Source of the DNA: an uncultured Bacteroidales bacterium
GTDB taxonomy: Bacteria > Bacteroidota > Bacteroidia > Bacteroidales > UBA932
Direction of reading: 5' to 3'
DNA length: 64,000 nt
NCBI GenBank assembly: GCA_900316955.1
Contig: ONEX01000001.1
Coordinates: forward strand, 164,953-228,952
Shown here: positions 50,077-58,352 of the stretch, piece after piece
How the letters are laid out: the number at the start of each line of letters is the position of its first letter
Position numbering within the stretch: the stretch's first letter is position 1
Position numbers and translations under genes: made by a program
Notes under the pieces: generated by a model
Seen by the model: the letters and a program-made list of their open reading frames with translations, nothing else
Databases searched by the model: none
Told to the model about the DNA's origin: nothing

Positions 50077-52416
50077 ATGAAAAAGATATTTTCCATTTTT
50101 GCCGCTGCGGCCCTGATGTCCGCGTTCGCCTGCACGAAGGTGGACACCTATGAGGATACGACCAATCCGCTTCCGGTCCCTGCGGCGGCCGAAGAAACCC
50201 TCCAGGGTCTCTCCATCAGCCCGAAGACCAGCTACGTGGTCATCGGCGAGCCGGTGGCCCTCACCGTCGCGCTCGTCCCGGAGAACGCCTCCGTGGACAA
50301 GCTCACCTGGAAGTCCTCCGACGATTCCGTCGCCTCCGTCGATGCGGAAGGCAACGTGACCACCCTCGCCAAGGGCGTCGCCCTGATCACGGCGGAAGCC
50401 GGCGACCAGAGTGTCACCGCCATCGTGAACGTGTTCGCCGAGCGGGTTCCCGCCACGGAACTGCAGCTCAACAAGAGCGAAATCAACCTCCTCGTCGGCC
50501 GCGCCACCAAGGTGAAGGCCACCCTGCTGCCGGAAGAGACGACCGACAAGCAGGACTTCGAGTGGAAGTCCTCCAACGAGAAGGTAGCCACAGTCAGCTA
50601 CGGCTTCATCCAGGCCGTCGGCCTCGGCGAGGCGACCATCACCGCTTCCCAGAACGGCCTGACCGCCTCCTGCAAGGTGACTGTGGCCGACAAGATCACG
50701 CTCGTCGACCGCGCCGGCGTGTGGACCATCACCGACACCCCGAAGTGGAAGAAGGACTGGTACGGCCGGATCTCCGGTTCCAACGAAGAAGTGAAGCTCG
50801 AGGGCTTCGACGGGGAATACGCCTACTTCGGCGTGGTTTCCGCCGACAAGTTCACGGATGTCGAGACCATCGCCAACACCGTGTACGAGCAGGTCGAAGA
50901 GCGCAAGGACGCCGGCCAGAGCCCGAAGAACCTCTTCGGCACCGGCGAGACCCAGACCAAGACCTACGAGGACAAGGGCGAGGCCGTGGCCTACGTGCTC
51001 GGCTATGACTCCGAGTTCGAGTTCACCGGCGAGTACCTCGTGTACAACTTCACCGCCCGCGAGCCCGATCCGGTCCATGCCACCGGCATCCAGTTCACCC
51101 AGGGCTGGAACAACACCCCGATCAGCTCCATCGAGCTCAAGGCCGGCAAGACCCTGAACTACTTCAGCGCCAAGCTCCTGCCGGATGACTGCACCGATAC
51201 GGGCGACATCACCTTCTCCTCTTCCGACGAGACCGTCGTGACCCTGCGCCTGTACTACAGCAATTACTACACGGTCGTGGCCGGCGCCCCGGGCGAAGCC
51301 GAGATCATCGCCAAGTTCGGCGACCTCGAGGCCTCCATCCCCGTGAAGGTGACGGGCGACGACCTCGTCTGGACCGACTGCAGCAAGATCTGGAAGGGCA
51401 CCTTCGGTGACGTCGAGCAGTGGGGCAGCACCTACTTCGGCTTCAACCTGACCGCCTGCACCTCGCCGATGCACCTGATCTTCATGGCGAAGGCCAGCGA
51501 AGTGGGCAGCGACCTGGTGGGCTTCATGAAAGCGCGCGCGGCCGAGAACGAGGAATGGCTGAGCTACTATGCTTCTTCCAGCCTGCCGGACCAGACTGTC
51601 GACTACTACGGCAGCGAGGAAGACGAGTACTATGCCTTCGTCGTGGGTGTGGATGCGGCCGGATCGGCCTTCGACGGCCGGTACGCCATCTTCCACTACA
51701 TCCCGGGCCAGCCCCAGCCGGTGGAGGCCAAGGTCATCAACATGAAGACCGCCTTCTTCGACTATAGCTGGCCTTCCGACCTCGCCAACCTGGACGAGGT
51801 GACGATGGAGACCTGGGTCAACACCGCGGGCAACCCCGGCAAGAACGAGTCCATCATGGGCGTGGAGGGCGTGTTCCTCCTCCGTACCGAGGACAGCCAG
51901 TTCCAGCTCATCTGCGGCGGTGACAAGAAGGCCAACGGCGAGTACAACGAGATCAAGCTCGCGACGCCCTGGACCACCGGTCAATGGGTCCACCTGGCCG
52001 CCGTGTATTCCCGCAGCGCGAAGAAGGCCTACCTGTACGTCAACGGCGAACAGAAGGCCACGGCCGACCTCAAGGACCACGGCGTGGACATGAACGGCGT
52101 GGGCGCCAAGTGGCAGCTCCCGTTCTCCTTCATCATCGGCAACGCCTGCGACGGCAACCGCTATGTGCAGGGCAACATCGCCTACACCCGCGTGTGGAAG
52201 AGCGCCCGCAGCGCCTCCGAAATCTCGGGCAATATGTACAAGAAGGACGCCTCCGGCTCCGACCTCGTCGCCTCCTGGTACTTCAACGAGGGCAGCGGCA
52301 ACACCATCGCCGACCATTCCGGCAATGGCCGCACCCTGACCGGCAAGAAGTACGTCTCCCAGATGAACTATCCCGAGACTGACGTGGAGTGGGTCGACGG
52401 CACCCTTCCCTTCTGA
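50077..52416 (+). CDS. Big2-LamG multidomain surface lipoprotein
   Basis: 779 residues. Lipoprotein signal (MKKIFSIFAAAALMSAFAC), two clear BIG_2 Ig-like domains (about residues 45-120 with LTWKSSDDSVASVDAEGNVT and 125-205 with FEWKSSNEKVATV), a central region with a further BIG_2-like stretch (DITFSSSDETVVTL), and a C-terminal LamG domain (about 570-775: TMETWVNTAGNPGKNES, GQWVHLAAVYSRSAKKAYLY, LVASWYFNEGSGNTIADHSG). Probably a long glycan-binding stalk. Last gene of the operon; the following hairpin-T-tract at 52453 may terminate it. Confidence 0.87.
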   Translation: MKKIFSIFAAAALMSAFACTKVDTYEDTTNPLPVPAAAEETLQGLSISPKTSYVVIGEPVALTVALVPENASVDKLTWKSSDDSVASVDAEGNVTTLAKGVALITAEAGDQSVTAIVNVFAERVPATELQLNKSEINLLVGRATKVKATLLPEETTDKQDFEWKSSNEKVATVSYGFIQAVGLGEATITASQNGLTASCKVTVADKITLVDRAGVWTITDTPKWKKDWYGRISGSNEEVKLEGFDGEYAYFGVVSADKFTDVETIANTVYEQVEERKDAGQSPKNLFGTGETQTKTYEDKGEAVAYVLGYDSEFEFTGEYLVYNFTAREPDPVHATGIQFTQGWNNTPISSIELKAGKTLNYFSAKLLPDDCTDTGDITFSSSDETVVTLRLYYSNYYTVVAGAPGEAEIIAKFGDLEASIPVKVTGDDLVWTDCSKIWKGTFGDVEQWGSTYFGFNLTACTSPMHLIFMAKASEVGSDLVGFMKARAAENEEWLSYYASSSLPDQTVDYYGSEEDEYYAFVVGVDAAGSAFDGRYAIFHYIPGQPQPVEAKVINMKTAFFDYSWPSDLANLDEVTMETWVNTAGNPGKNESIMGVEGVFLLRTEDSQFQLICGGDKKANGEYNEIKLATPWTTGQWVHLAAVYSRSAKKAYLYVNGEQKATADLKDHGVDMNGVGAKWQLPFSFIIGNACDGNRYVQGNIAYTRVWKSARSASEISGNMYKKDASGSDLVASWYFNEGSGNTIADHSGNGRTLTGKKYVSQMNYPETDVEWVDGTLPF

Positions 52417-52421
52417 TATTA

Positions 52422-52454
52422 TTTGGATATATCCCGAATAATTACTACCTTTGC
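52422..52454 (+). promoter_or_regulatory. promoter of the rplM operon
   Basis: TTTG at 52422-52425, exactly 20 nt, TACCTTTGC at 52446-52454: a near-consensus Bacteroidota promoter, as expected for ribosomal protein genes. Confidence 0.8.
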
Positions 52455-52487
52455 GGTCCCCAAAAAGTGTGGGGATCGCATTTTTTT
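52453..52487 (+). terminator. hairpin plus T-tract overlapping the rplM promoter
   Basis: GCGGTCCCC (52453-52461) pairs with GGGGATCGC (52471-52479; one G-T), then T7 (52481-52487). Because it starts inside the -7 box, only transcripts coming from the Sus-like operon contain the whole stem, so it should end those while leaving rplM transcripts largely unaffected. A role as ribosomal-protein leader is less likely but possible. Confidence 0.65.
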
Positions 52488-52514
52488 ATTGTTAAACCAT
52501 TAACTATCAAGACA

Positions 52515-52967
52515 GTGGACACACTTAGCTACAAGACAGTTTCCCTGAACAAGGCGACTGTGAACAAGGAGTGGCTCGTCATTGATGCAACCGACCTCAT
52601 CCTGGGTCGCCTGGCTTCCCGCGTCGCCCTCGTGCTTCGCGGCAAGAACAAGCCCGGCTTCACCCCGCATGTGGACTGTGGCGACAACGTGATCGTCATC
52701 AACGCCGACAAGATCCGTCTGACCGGCAAGAAGATGACCGACCGCGTCTATGTCCGTTACACCGGCTATCCGGGCGGACAGCGCTTCACCACCCCGAAGG
52801 AGATCCTTGCATCCCGGCCGGCCGAACTCATCCGCCGTTCCGTCCGCGGAATGCTTCCGAAGACTCGTCTTGGTGACAAGCTCATCAACAACCTGTATGT
52901 GTATGCAGGCGCTGAGCACCCGCACCAGGCGCAGAATCCCAAAACCATTACCTTAAACGAAATCTAA
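52515..52967 (+). CDS. rplM: 50S ribosomal protein L13
   Basis: 150 residues. The start is GTG at 52515 (translated MDTLSYKTVSLNKATVNKEW), deduced from the known L13 N-terminus of Bacteroides; the only in-frame ATG upstream lies before the promoter. LGRLASRVALVLRGKNKPGFTPHVDCGDNV, VYVRYTGYPGGQR and GMLPKTRLGDKLINNLYVYAG are diagnostic. It binds 23S rRNA early in 50S assembly. It is followed by rpsI after 9 nt. Confidence 0.96.
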   Translation: MDTLSYKTVSLNKATVNKEWLVIDATDLILGRLASRVALVLRGKNKPGFTPHVDCGDNVIVINADKIRLTGKKMTDRVYVRYTGYPGGQRFTTPKEILASRPAELIRRSVRGMLPKTRLGDKLINNLYVYAGAEHPHQAQNPKTITLNEI

Positions 52968-52976
52968 ACAGAGCAC

Positions 52977-53366
52977 ATGGAACAGAAACACGCCCTTGGA
53001 AGACGTAAATCAGCAGTCGCTCGTGTTTATGTTGTCGCCGGCACTGGCAATATCATCGTCAACGGCCGCCCGGTGAACGAGTACTTCAAGGAGGACGCCC
53101 TCCTGTACATCGTGAACCAGCCGTTCGAGGTCACCGGCACAACGGGTCAGTTTGACGTCAAGGTCACGCTCGTGGGCGGTGGTACCAAAGGACAGGCCGA
53201 GGCCGTCCGTCTGGGTATCTCCCGCGCCCTCTGCGAGGTCGACAAGGAGGCCTACCGCGCTTCCCTGAAGGCCGCCGGTTTCCTCACCCGCGATGCCCGT
53301 GAGGTCGAGCGTAAGAAGCCCGGTCAGCCTGGCGCACGTCGTCGCTTCCAGTTCAGCAAGCGTTAG
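52977..53366 (+). CDS. rpsI: 30S ribosomal protein S9
   Basis: 129 residues. [52 protein letters not shown] and the basic tail [15 protein letters not shown] whose Lys-Arg end reaches the P-site tRNA. Complete. Confidence 0.97.
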   Translation: MEQKHALGRRKSAVARVYVVAGTGNIIVNGRPVNEYFKEDALLYIVNQPFEVTGTTGQFDVKVTLVGGGTKGQAEAVRLGISRALCEVDKEAYRASLKAAGFLTRDAREVERKKPGQPGARRRFQFSKR

Positions 53367-53551
53367 TTTGCGAATCGGACTGATTTACTTTTTGCACAGT
53401 CCGGTCACTCAAATCCTGCGATCCCGGTGAGGATGAGAATCTTCCCGAGCTGCAAAAAGGATTGCCGAGACTGCGGAAAAATTGCGGAGACCGCCTGAGG
53501 CGCTACTCCGGATTGAAGAAAGAGAAAAACAAAAAAGAATCAAAAGACATT
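53367..53551 (+). promoter_or_regulatory. 185-bp rpsI-rpsB spacer with possible structured leader
   Basis: CGGACTG (53376-53382) can pair with CAGTCCG (53397-53403) around a 14-nt loop that itself contains a TACTTTTTGC stretch resembling a -7 box with one extra T. The rest (53410-53550) is purine-rich with several short GC-rich inverted repeats. This may be an S2-regulated leader, but I cannot define a fold, and no well-formed promoter is seen. Confidence 0.35.
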
Positions 53552-54367
53552 ATGTCCAGAACTAATTTCCAGGAACTGCTTGATGCAGGCGCACACTTCG
53601 GACACCTTGCCCGCAAGTGGAACCCTAAAATGGCTCCGTACATCTTCGACCAGAAGAACGGAATCCACATCATCGACCTGCACAAGTCCGTCGTGAAGAT
53701 CGACGAGGCAGCGGAAGTGCTCAAGGAGATGGCCCGCAGCGGCCGTAAAGTCCTCTTCGTTGCCACCAAGAAACAGGCTAAGGACGTCGTCGCCGAGAAG
53801 GCTGCCGCCGTCAACATGCCGTCCGTGACCGAGCGCTGGCCGGGTGGAATGCTCACCAACTTCCCGACCATCCGCAAGGCCGTCAAGAAAATGAACACCA
53901 TCGACAAGATGAAGGAAGATGGTACGTTCGAGAAACTCGCCAAGAGAGAGCGTCTCCAGGTCGAGCGCCAGCGCGCGAAGCTCGAGAAGAACCTCGGGTC
54001 CATCCGCGACATGAGCCGTCTCCCCTCCGCCCTTTTCGTCGTCGATGTCCAGAAGGAGGCCAATGCCGTCAGGGAGGCCAACCGCCTGAACATCCCGGTG
54101 ATCGCTATGGTTGACACTTGCTGCGATCCCACCCCGATTGATTATGTGATCCCGGCTAACGACGACGCCACGAAGTCGATCGCCCTCGTGATGGACGTGC
54201 TCTGCGCCGCCATCCAGGAAGGCCTCGAGGAGCGCAAGCTCGAGAAGGAGAAGGAAGCCCAGGAGCAGCCCGCCGCCGCTGAGGAGGCCGCCGCTCCCGC
54301 CAAGAAGCTCCGTCCCCGCCGTGGTGCGAAGGTCGAGGTTGCCGAAGAGGCTCCCCAGGCTGAGTAA
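53552..54367 (+). CDS. rpsB: 30S ribosomal protein S2
   Basis: 271 residues from ATG 53552 (MSRTNFQELLDAGAHFGH). RKWNPKMAPYIFDQKNGIHIIDL, KKQAKDVVAEKAAAVNMP, ERWPGGMLTNF and VIAMVDTCCDPTPIDYVIPANDDA are S2 signatures. The C-terminal tail of about 45 residues is Glu/Ala-rich, ending in a basic/acidic stretch, longer than in many S2 proteins. It is 24 nt upstream of tsf, the usual partner. Confidence 0.97.
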   Translation: MSRTNFQELLDAGAHFGHLARKWNPKMAPYIFDQKNGIHIIDLHKSVVKIDEAAEVLKEMARSGRKVLFVATKKQAKDVVAEKAAAVNMPSVTERWPGGMLTNFPTIRKAVKKMNTIDKMKEDGTFEKLAKRERLQVERQRAKLEKNLGSIRDMSRLPSALFVVDVQKEANAVREANRLNIPVIAMVDTCCDPTPIDYVIPANDDATKSIALVMDVLCAAIQEGLEERKLEKEKEAQEQPAAAEEAAAPAKKLRPRRGAKVEVAEEAPQAE

Positions 54368-54391
54368 TTAACCTAATAAAGAATAAAAACA

Positions 54392-55387
54392 ATGGCTGAC
54401 ATCTCTTTAGCTGACATCAAGAAGCTGCGCGACATGACCAGCGCCGGCATGATGGATTGCAAGAAGGCCCTCACCGAGGCCGAAGGCGATTTCAAGCGTG
54501 CCGTCGAGATCCTCCGCGAGAAGGGCAAGTCCACCCTTGCCAAGCGCGGTGACAATGAAACCACCCAGGGCGCCGTCCTTTCCCGCGTGAAAGACGGAAA
54601 GGCCATCCTCGTCTGCCTCGGTTGCGAGACCGACTTCGTGGCTGCCACCCCGGATTTCAAGGCCCTCGCCGCTTCCATCGCCGACGCCGCCATCGCCGAG
54701 TTCCCGGCCGACCTCGCTGCCCTCAAGGCTGTGAAGACGTCCAACGGTTACACCCTCGACGAGGACATCACCAACCAGGCCGGCAAGACCGGTGAGAAGC
54801 ACGTTCTCGCCTACTACGCCGCCCTCGAGGCTCCGTTCGTGACCGAGTATGTCCACTTCAATGGCAAGCTCGGCGCCATCGTCGCCTTCAACAAGGAAGT
54901 TCCCGCTTCCATCGCCCGCGGCATCGCCATGCAGGTCGCTTCCATGAACCCGGTCGCTGTCGACGAGGCTTCCGTGCCCGCCGAGGTGCTCGAGTCCGAG
55001 AAGACCGTCGCCATCCAGAAGACCAAGGACGAGCAGGTCCAGAAGGCCGTTGACGCCGCCCTCAAGAAGGCCGGTATCAACCCCGCCCACGTGGACAGCG
55101 AAGATCACATCGAGTCCAACACCGCCAAGGGTTGGCTGACTCCGGAGCAGGCCGCGCAGGCCCGCGAGATCATCGCCACCGTCGGTGCCGAGAAGGCCGC
55201 GAACCTCCCCGCCCAGATGATCGAGAACATCGCCAAGGGCCGCGTCGCCAAGTTCCTGAAGGAGAACACCCTCCTGGAGCAGGAGTACCAGCTCAGCGAC
55301 AACAAGGAGACCGTCAAGGCCGCCCTCGCCGCCGCCGATCCGGAGGCGAAGGTCCTCGCCTTCCGTCGTTTCTCCCTCGCCGACTAA
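54392..55387 (+). CDS. tsf: elongation factor Ts
   Basis: 331 residues. The N-terminal UBA-like domain with LADIKKLRDMTSAGMMDCKKAL and REKGKSTLAKRG is followed by the TDFVAATPDF core contact segment, and a C-terminal region with Bacteroidota-type insertions. It catalyses GDP release from EF-Tu. An intrinsic terminator follows 18 nt after the stop. Confidence 0.97.
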   Translation: MADISLADIKKLRDMTSAGMMDCKKALTEAEGDFKRAVEILREKGKSTLAKRGDNETTQGAVLSRVKDGKAILVCLGCETDFVAATPDFKALAASIADAAIAEFPADLAALKAVKTSNGYTLDEDITNQAGKTGEKHVLAYYAALEAPFVTEYVHFNGKLGAIVAFNKEVPASIARGIAMQVASMNPVAVDEASVPAEVLESEKTVAIQKTKDEQVQKAVDAALKKAGINPAHVDSEDHIESNTAKGWLTPEQAAQAREIIATVGAEKAANLPAQMIENIAKGRVAKFLKENTLLEQEYQLSDNKETVKAALAAADPEAKVLAFRRFSLAD

Positions 55388-55405
55388 GAGGTCTTCCTTA
55401 AAAAT

Positions 55406-55439
55406 GAATCCGACTCGAAAGAGCCGGATTCTTTTTTTT
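55406..55439. terminator. intrinsic terminator between tsf and the COG0523 gene
   Basis: GAATCCG-A-CTC (55406-55416), GAAA loop, GAG-C-CGGATTC (55421-55431), then T8 (55432-55439). It serves tsf, and the T-tract touches the stop of the convergent GTPase gene. Confidence 0.88.
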
Positions 55440-56583
55440 ATTCCGCCAGGCAGTCGTCCATCAGCTTCGTGAGCCCCGGCTTGTCCAGGTGCTGGCCGAT
55501 GAAGACGATCTTCTGCATGCGGTCGCCGTACACCGGGTCCCAGTCGCGGCGGAGGACCGGGTCGCGTTCCAGGCGCTCCTGGAGCTCTTCCTCCTCCATC
55601 GTCGCGTACCAGAGCCCCGCGTCGCGGATGCTCTTCTGGCGGCCGGACTGCTCGAAGAGGTAGCACTTGTCGATGTCGTCGGAGAAGTAGCAGAGGCCCT
55701 TCGCGCGGATGATGTTCGCGGGCCACTTGCGGGCCACCATGAAGTCGAACTTGTTCAGGTCCAGGGCTTCGCGGCGGCAGTACACGAAGGTGTCGATCCC
55801 GTATTCCAGGGCCTCGCCCTCGGCCTCTTCCTCCTCGCCCTCGCCTTCGATGGCGGCGATCCAGGCGGCGGAAGTCGCCACCCGGTCGAAGTCGAACATG
55901 CCGGTGTAGATGATCTCGTCCAGGTCGATGTCGCCGTAGTTGCAGGTCAGGATCCGGGCCTGGGGGTTGAGGGAGGAGATGATGCCCTTGAGCTTCCCGA
56001 GCTCATCGGCAGAAACCTCGGCCGCCTTGTTCAGGAGGACGATGTTGCAGAACTCCACCTGCTCGATGACGAGGCGCTCGAGGTCGTCCTCGCCGATGTC
56101 CTCCTTCTGGAGCGCGCCGCCGCTCTCGAACTCGTCCCGCATCCGCAGGGCGTCCACGACAGTGACGATGCAGTCCAGGTAGGGGAGGGCCTCATGGACA
56201 TACTGGGGGCCGAACATCGGCAGGGTGCTGATGGTCTGGGCGATGGGCGCCGGCTCGCAGATGCCGCTGGCCTCGATGACGATGTAGTCGAATTTCCGCA
56301 TCGCGGAGATCTCCGACAGCTGGGCCACGAGGTCCATCTTCAGGGTGCAGCAGATGCATCCGTTCTGCAGGGCCACGAGGCTGTCGTCCGTCTGGCCCAC
56401 GATGCCGCCCTTCTCGATGAGGTCCGCGTCGATGTTCACCTCGCCGATGTCGTTGACGATCACGGCGAATTTGATGCCCTTGCGGTTCGAGAGGATGCGG
56501 TTCAGGAGCGTGGTCTTCCCGCTCCCGAGGTACCCGGTCAGCAGCAGGACCGGTATCTGTTTCTGTTCAAGTTCGATGGTCAT
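55438..56583 (-). CDS. COG0523 (CobW/YjiA/ZNG-like) G3E GTPase
   Basis: 381 residues from ATG 56583 (MTIELEQKQIPVLLLTGYLG). Walker A LTGYLGSGKTTLLN, metal-binding CxCC in LQNGCICCTLK, Walker B/ESSG-equivalent EASGICEPAP, NKxD-type LLNKAAEVS, acidic stretch EGEGEEEEAEGEALE (about residues 245-260) and a CobW C-terminal domain. The family delivers Zn or other metals. -7 box TAACTTTGC at 56607-56615 (minus), 23 nt upstream. No Zur-like operator was recognised. Confidence 0.92.
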   Translation of the reverse strand: MTIELEQKQIPVLLLTGYLGSGKTTLLNRILSNRKGIKFAVIVNDIGEVNIDADLIEKGGIVGQTDDSLVALQNGCICCTLKMDLVAQLSEISAMRKFDYIVIEASGICEPAPIAQTISTLPMFGPQYVHEALPYLDCIVTVVDALRMRDEFESGGALQKEDIGEDDLERLVIEQVEFCNIVLLNKAAEVSADELGKLKGIISSLNPQARILTCNYGDIDLDEIIYTGMFDFDRVATSAAWIAAIEGEGEEEEAEGEALEYGIDTFVYCRREALDLNKFDFMVARKWPANIIRAKGLCYFSDDIDKCYLFEQSGRQKSIRDAGLWYATMEEEELQERLERDPVLRRDWDPVYGDRMQKIVFIGQHLDKPGLTKLMDDCLAE

Positions 56584-56694
56584 GTCGCAAAAAGTTTTAC
56601 GCGGATGCAAAGTTAGTCAATTTTTAGGGAAGGGAGCGCGATTTTTGGCACGGATTTCGCAATAGATTTAGGCGAATAGTTTTTTCATAGGTTA

Positions 56695-56744
56695 AGTTTT
56701 AGGTTAGAATTGCGACCGCCGCTTGTTGGGAAACACGCGGCGGT
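56695..56744 (+). repeat. 50-bp inverted repeat, left copy
   Basis: Left member of a pair bracketing the DUF362 gene (right member at 57911-57960, reverse complement at 47 of 50 positions, no gaps). It contains hairpin ACCGCCGC...GCGGCGGT (56715-56722, 56737-56744) with an inner TGTT/AACA helix, and a T-rich tract follows on the plus strand. The outer 20 bp are perfectly repeated. Confidence 0.88.
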
Positions 56745-56819
56745 TTTTCTTTTTTGCCCTGTCGCGCATTGCGGGCCGGAAGAAAATGCGTAAATTGCGG
56801 GATATAAGCATCAGACACC

Positions 56820-57866
56820 ATGAAAGGACTTTCCATCATCACCACTTTGCTGCTGATTTCCATGTGCACGACCAATAACTCCACCGTCAAGGACGGGAAC
56901 AAGTACGTCCCTTACGACCAGCGGGACGGCGAGGAAGCCGTTGTCTATTTTACCCGCAACCTTTCGCCCGAAGGGCTCATCGCCGCGTATGAGAAAGTGA
57001 GCGGCGACATCCAGGGCCGCGTGGGCGTCAAGCTCCACACCGGCGAGCAGAACGGCCCGAACATCATTCCCCGCGAATGGGTGAAGGCCCTGATCGAGAA
57101 GGACCTGCCCGATGCGACGATCATCGAGACGAACACTTACTACGAAGGCGACCGCTACACCACGGAAGCCCATCGGAAGACGATCCAGGTCAATGGCTGG
57201 ACCTTCTGCCCGGTGGACATCATGGACGAGGAAGACACCCTCACGCTGCCGGTGGTCGGCGGCAAGTGGTTCGACAAGATGTCCGTGGGAAGCCACCTCG
57301 TGAACTATGACTCCATGGTGGCGCTGACCCATTTCAAGGGCCACACCCAGGGCGGCTTCGGCGGCAGCAACAAGAACATCGGCATCGGCTGCGCCGACGG
57401 CCGCGTGGGCAAGGCCTGGATCCACACCACCCCCGGCCAGCCCAACCAGTGGGACATCGCCGAGGAGGAGTTCATGGAGCGGATGACCGAGTCCACCAAG
57501 GCCACCATCGACCATTTCGGCAAGCACGTGACCTATGTCAACGTGATGCGCAACATGTCCGTCTCCTGTGACTGCGAAGGCCTCGCGGCCGAGCCCGTGG
57601 TCACGCCCAACGTGGACATCCTGTCGTCCACCGACATCCTGGCCGTGGACCAGGCCTGCGTGGACATCGTCTATGCGATGACGGCCGAGGAGCACCACGA
57701 CCTCGTGGAGCGCATCGAGACCCGTCACGGCCTCCGCCAGCTCTCCTACATGAAAGAACTGGGCATGGGCCATGACCGGTACATCCTCATCGACCTGGAC
57801 AACGGGGGCGTGCGCATCACCGCCGCCGACGCCGCGAAGGACCTGAAGCCTTTCGTGCAGCAGTAA
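56820..57866 (+). CDS. DUF362-domain lipoprotein
   Basis: 348 residues. Short signal sequence MKGLSIITTLLLISMC with a lipobox-like Cys16. The body matches DUF362: VVYFTRNLSPEGLIAAYEKV, VGVKLHTGEQNGPNIIPREWV, MVALTHFKGHTQGGFGGSNKNIGIGCADGRVGK and VTPNVDILSSTDILAVDQACVDIVYA. No ferredoxin domain is present. DUF362 proteins often sit near iron-sulfur or anaerobic enzymes, but function is not defined. The gene with its flanks is enclosed by 50-bp inverted repeats, suggesting it moved as a unit. No clear promoter box was found. Confidence 0.82.
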   Translation: MKGLSIITTLLLISMCTTNNSTVKDGNKYVPYDQRDGEEAVVYFTRNLSPEGLIAAYEKVSGDIQGRVGVKLHTGEQNGPNIIPREWVKALIEKDLPDATIIETNTYYEGDRYTTEAHRKTIQVNGWTFCPVDIMDEEDTLTLPVVGGKWFDKMSVGSHLVNYDSMVALTHFKGHTQGGFGGSNKNIGIGCADGRVGKAWIHTTPGQPNQWDIAEEEFMERMTESTKATIDHFGKHVTYVNVMRNMSVSCDCEGLAAEPVVTPNVDILSSTDILAVDQACVDIVYAMTAEEHHDLVERIETRHGLRQLSYMKELGMGHDRYILIDLDNGGVRITAADAAKDLKPFVQQ

Positions 57867-57910
57867 TCCGTTGACCAGGAAAACCCAGACCCGGCGGGTA
57901 ATATAAGACT

Positions 57911-57960
57911 ACCGCCGCGTGCTTCCCAGCAAGCGGCGGCCGCAATTCTAACCTAAAACT
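57911..57960 (-). repeat. 50-bp inverted repeat, right copy
   Basis: Reverse complement of 56695-56744 except at three positions. Two of these differences are paired (inner helix TGTT/AACA in the left copy, TGCT/AGCA here), preserving the hairpin; the third changes an A-T closing pair to G-T. No T-tract follows on either side. Confidence 0.88.
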
Positions 57961-58304
57961 CTTTCTTAAACTCACAACACGCTTAATACTAACAAGTTAC
58001 AGATAACATCCAATCGCTATTGCGAAACTATTATGAAATTATTGCGATATTATTGCGAAATCTCTATGACTTGATAGCTACTTTTTTGGTTAATTACCGA
58101 GGTCTGACACATAAAAAGAAAAATTGCGAAACCTGCGTAAAGCTTTTCGTCCTACCTTGTCCCCAGGCGTCAAATAATGCGGTGCGGAAGTTGCGTAAGC
58201 TGCGGAAGTTCGAAATGTATTGCAAACTGGAAATTCCGAAGGAACATGACCCTGGAAAGGTAGAAATGATAGTCAAGATAGTGTAGGTAGTGCATTTTGA
58301 AGTA
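57961..58304. other. AT-rich non-coding region with repeated ATTGCGAAA motifs
   Basis: ATTGCGAAA occurs at 58019-58027, 58052-58060 and 58123-58131, and the variant ATTGCGATA at 58041-58049. The inverse TTTCGCAAT lies at 56655-56663 just outside the left 50-bp repeat. Further TGCGTAA and TGCGGAAG stretches are scattered through 58130-58210. An 88-codon basic ORF (58020-58286) covers the area but looks spurious. No gene is convincing here. Confidence 0.5.
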
Positions 58305-58337
58305 CTTGTAAGTATGGCCCGAATACAATATCTTTGC
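58305..58337 (+). promoter_or_regulatory. promoter of the GIY-YIG gene
   Basis: CTTG at 58305-58308, 20 nt, TATCTTTGC at 58329-58337; the ATG follows 15 nt later. Confidence 0.75.
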
Positions 58338-58352
58338 GACTGAACAACTGCT

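Noticed and set aside
52453-52487. Ribosomal-protein-binding leader for L13
   Set aside because: The 5' half of the hairpin overlaps the -7 box, so most of it would not be in the rplM transcript; it fits better as terminator of the upstream operon.
58020-58286. 88-codon basic ORF
   Set aside because: It begins within the repeated ATTGCGAAA tract, has no recognisable domain or ribosome/promoter context, and the real promoter for the next gene follows. Treated as non-coding.
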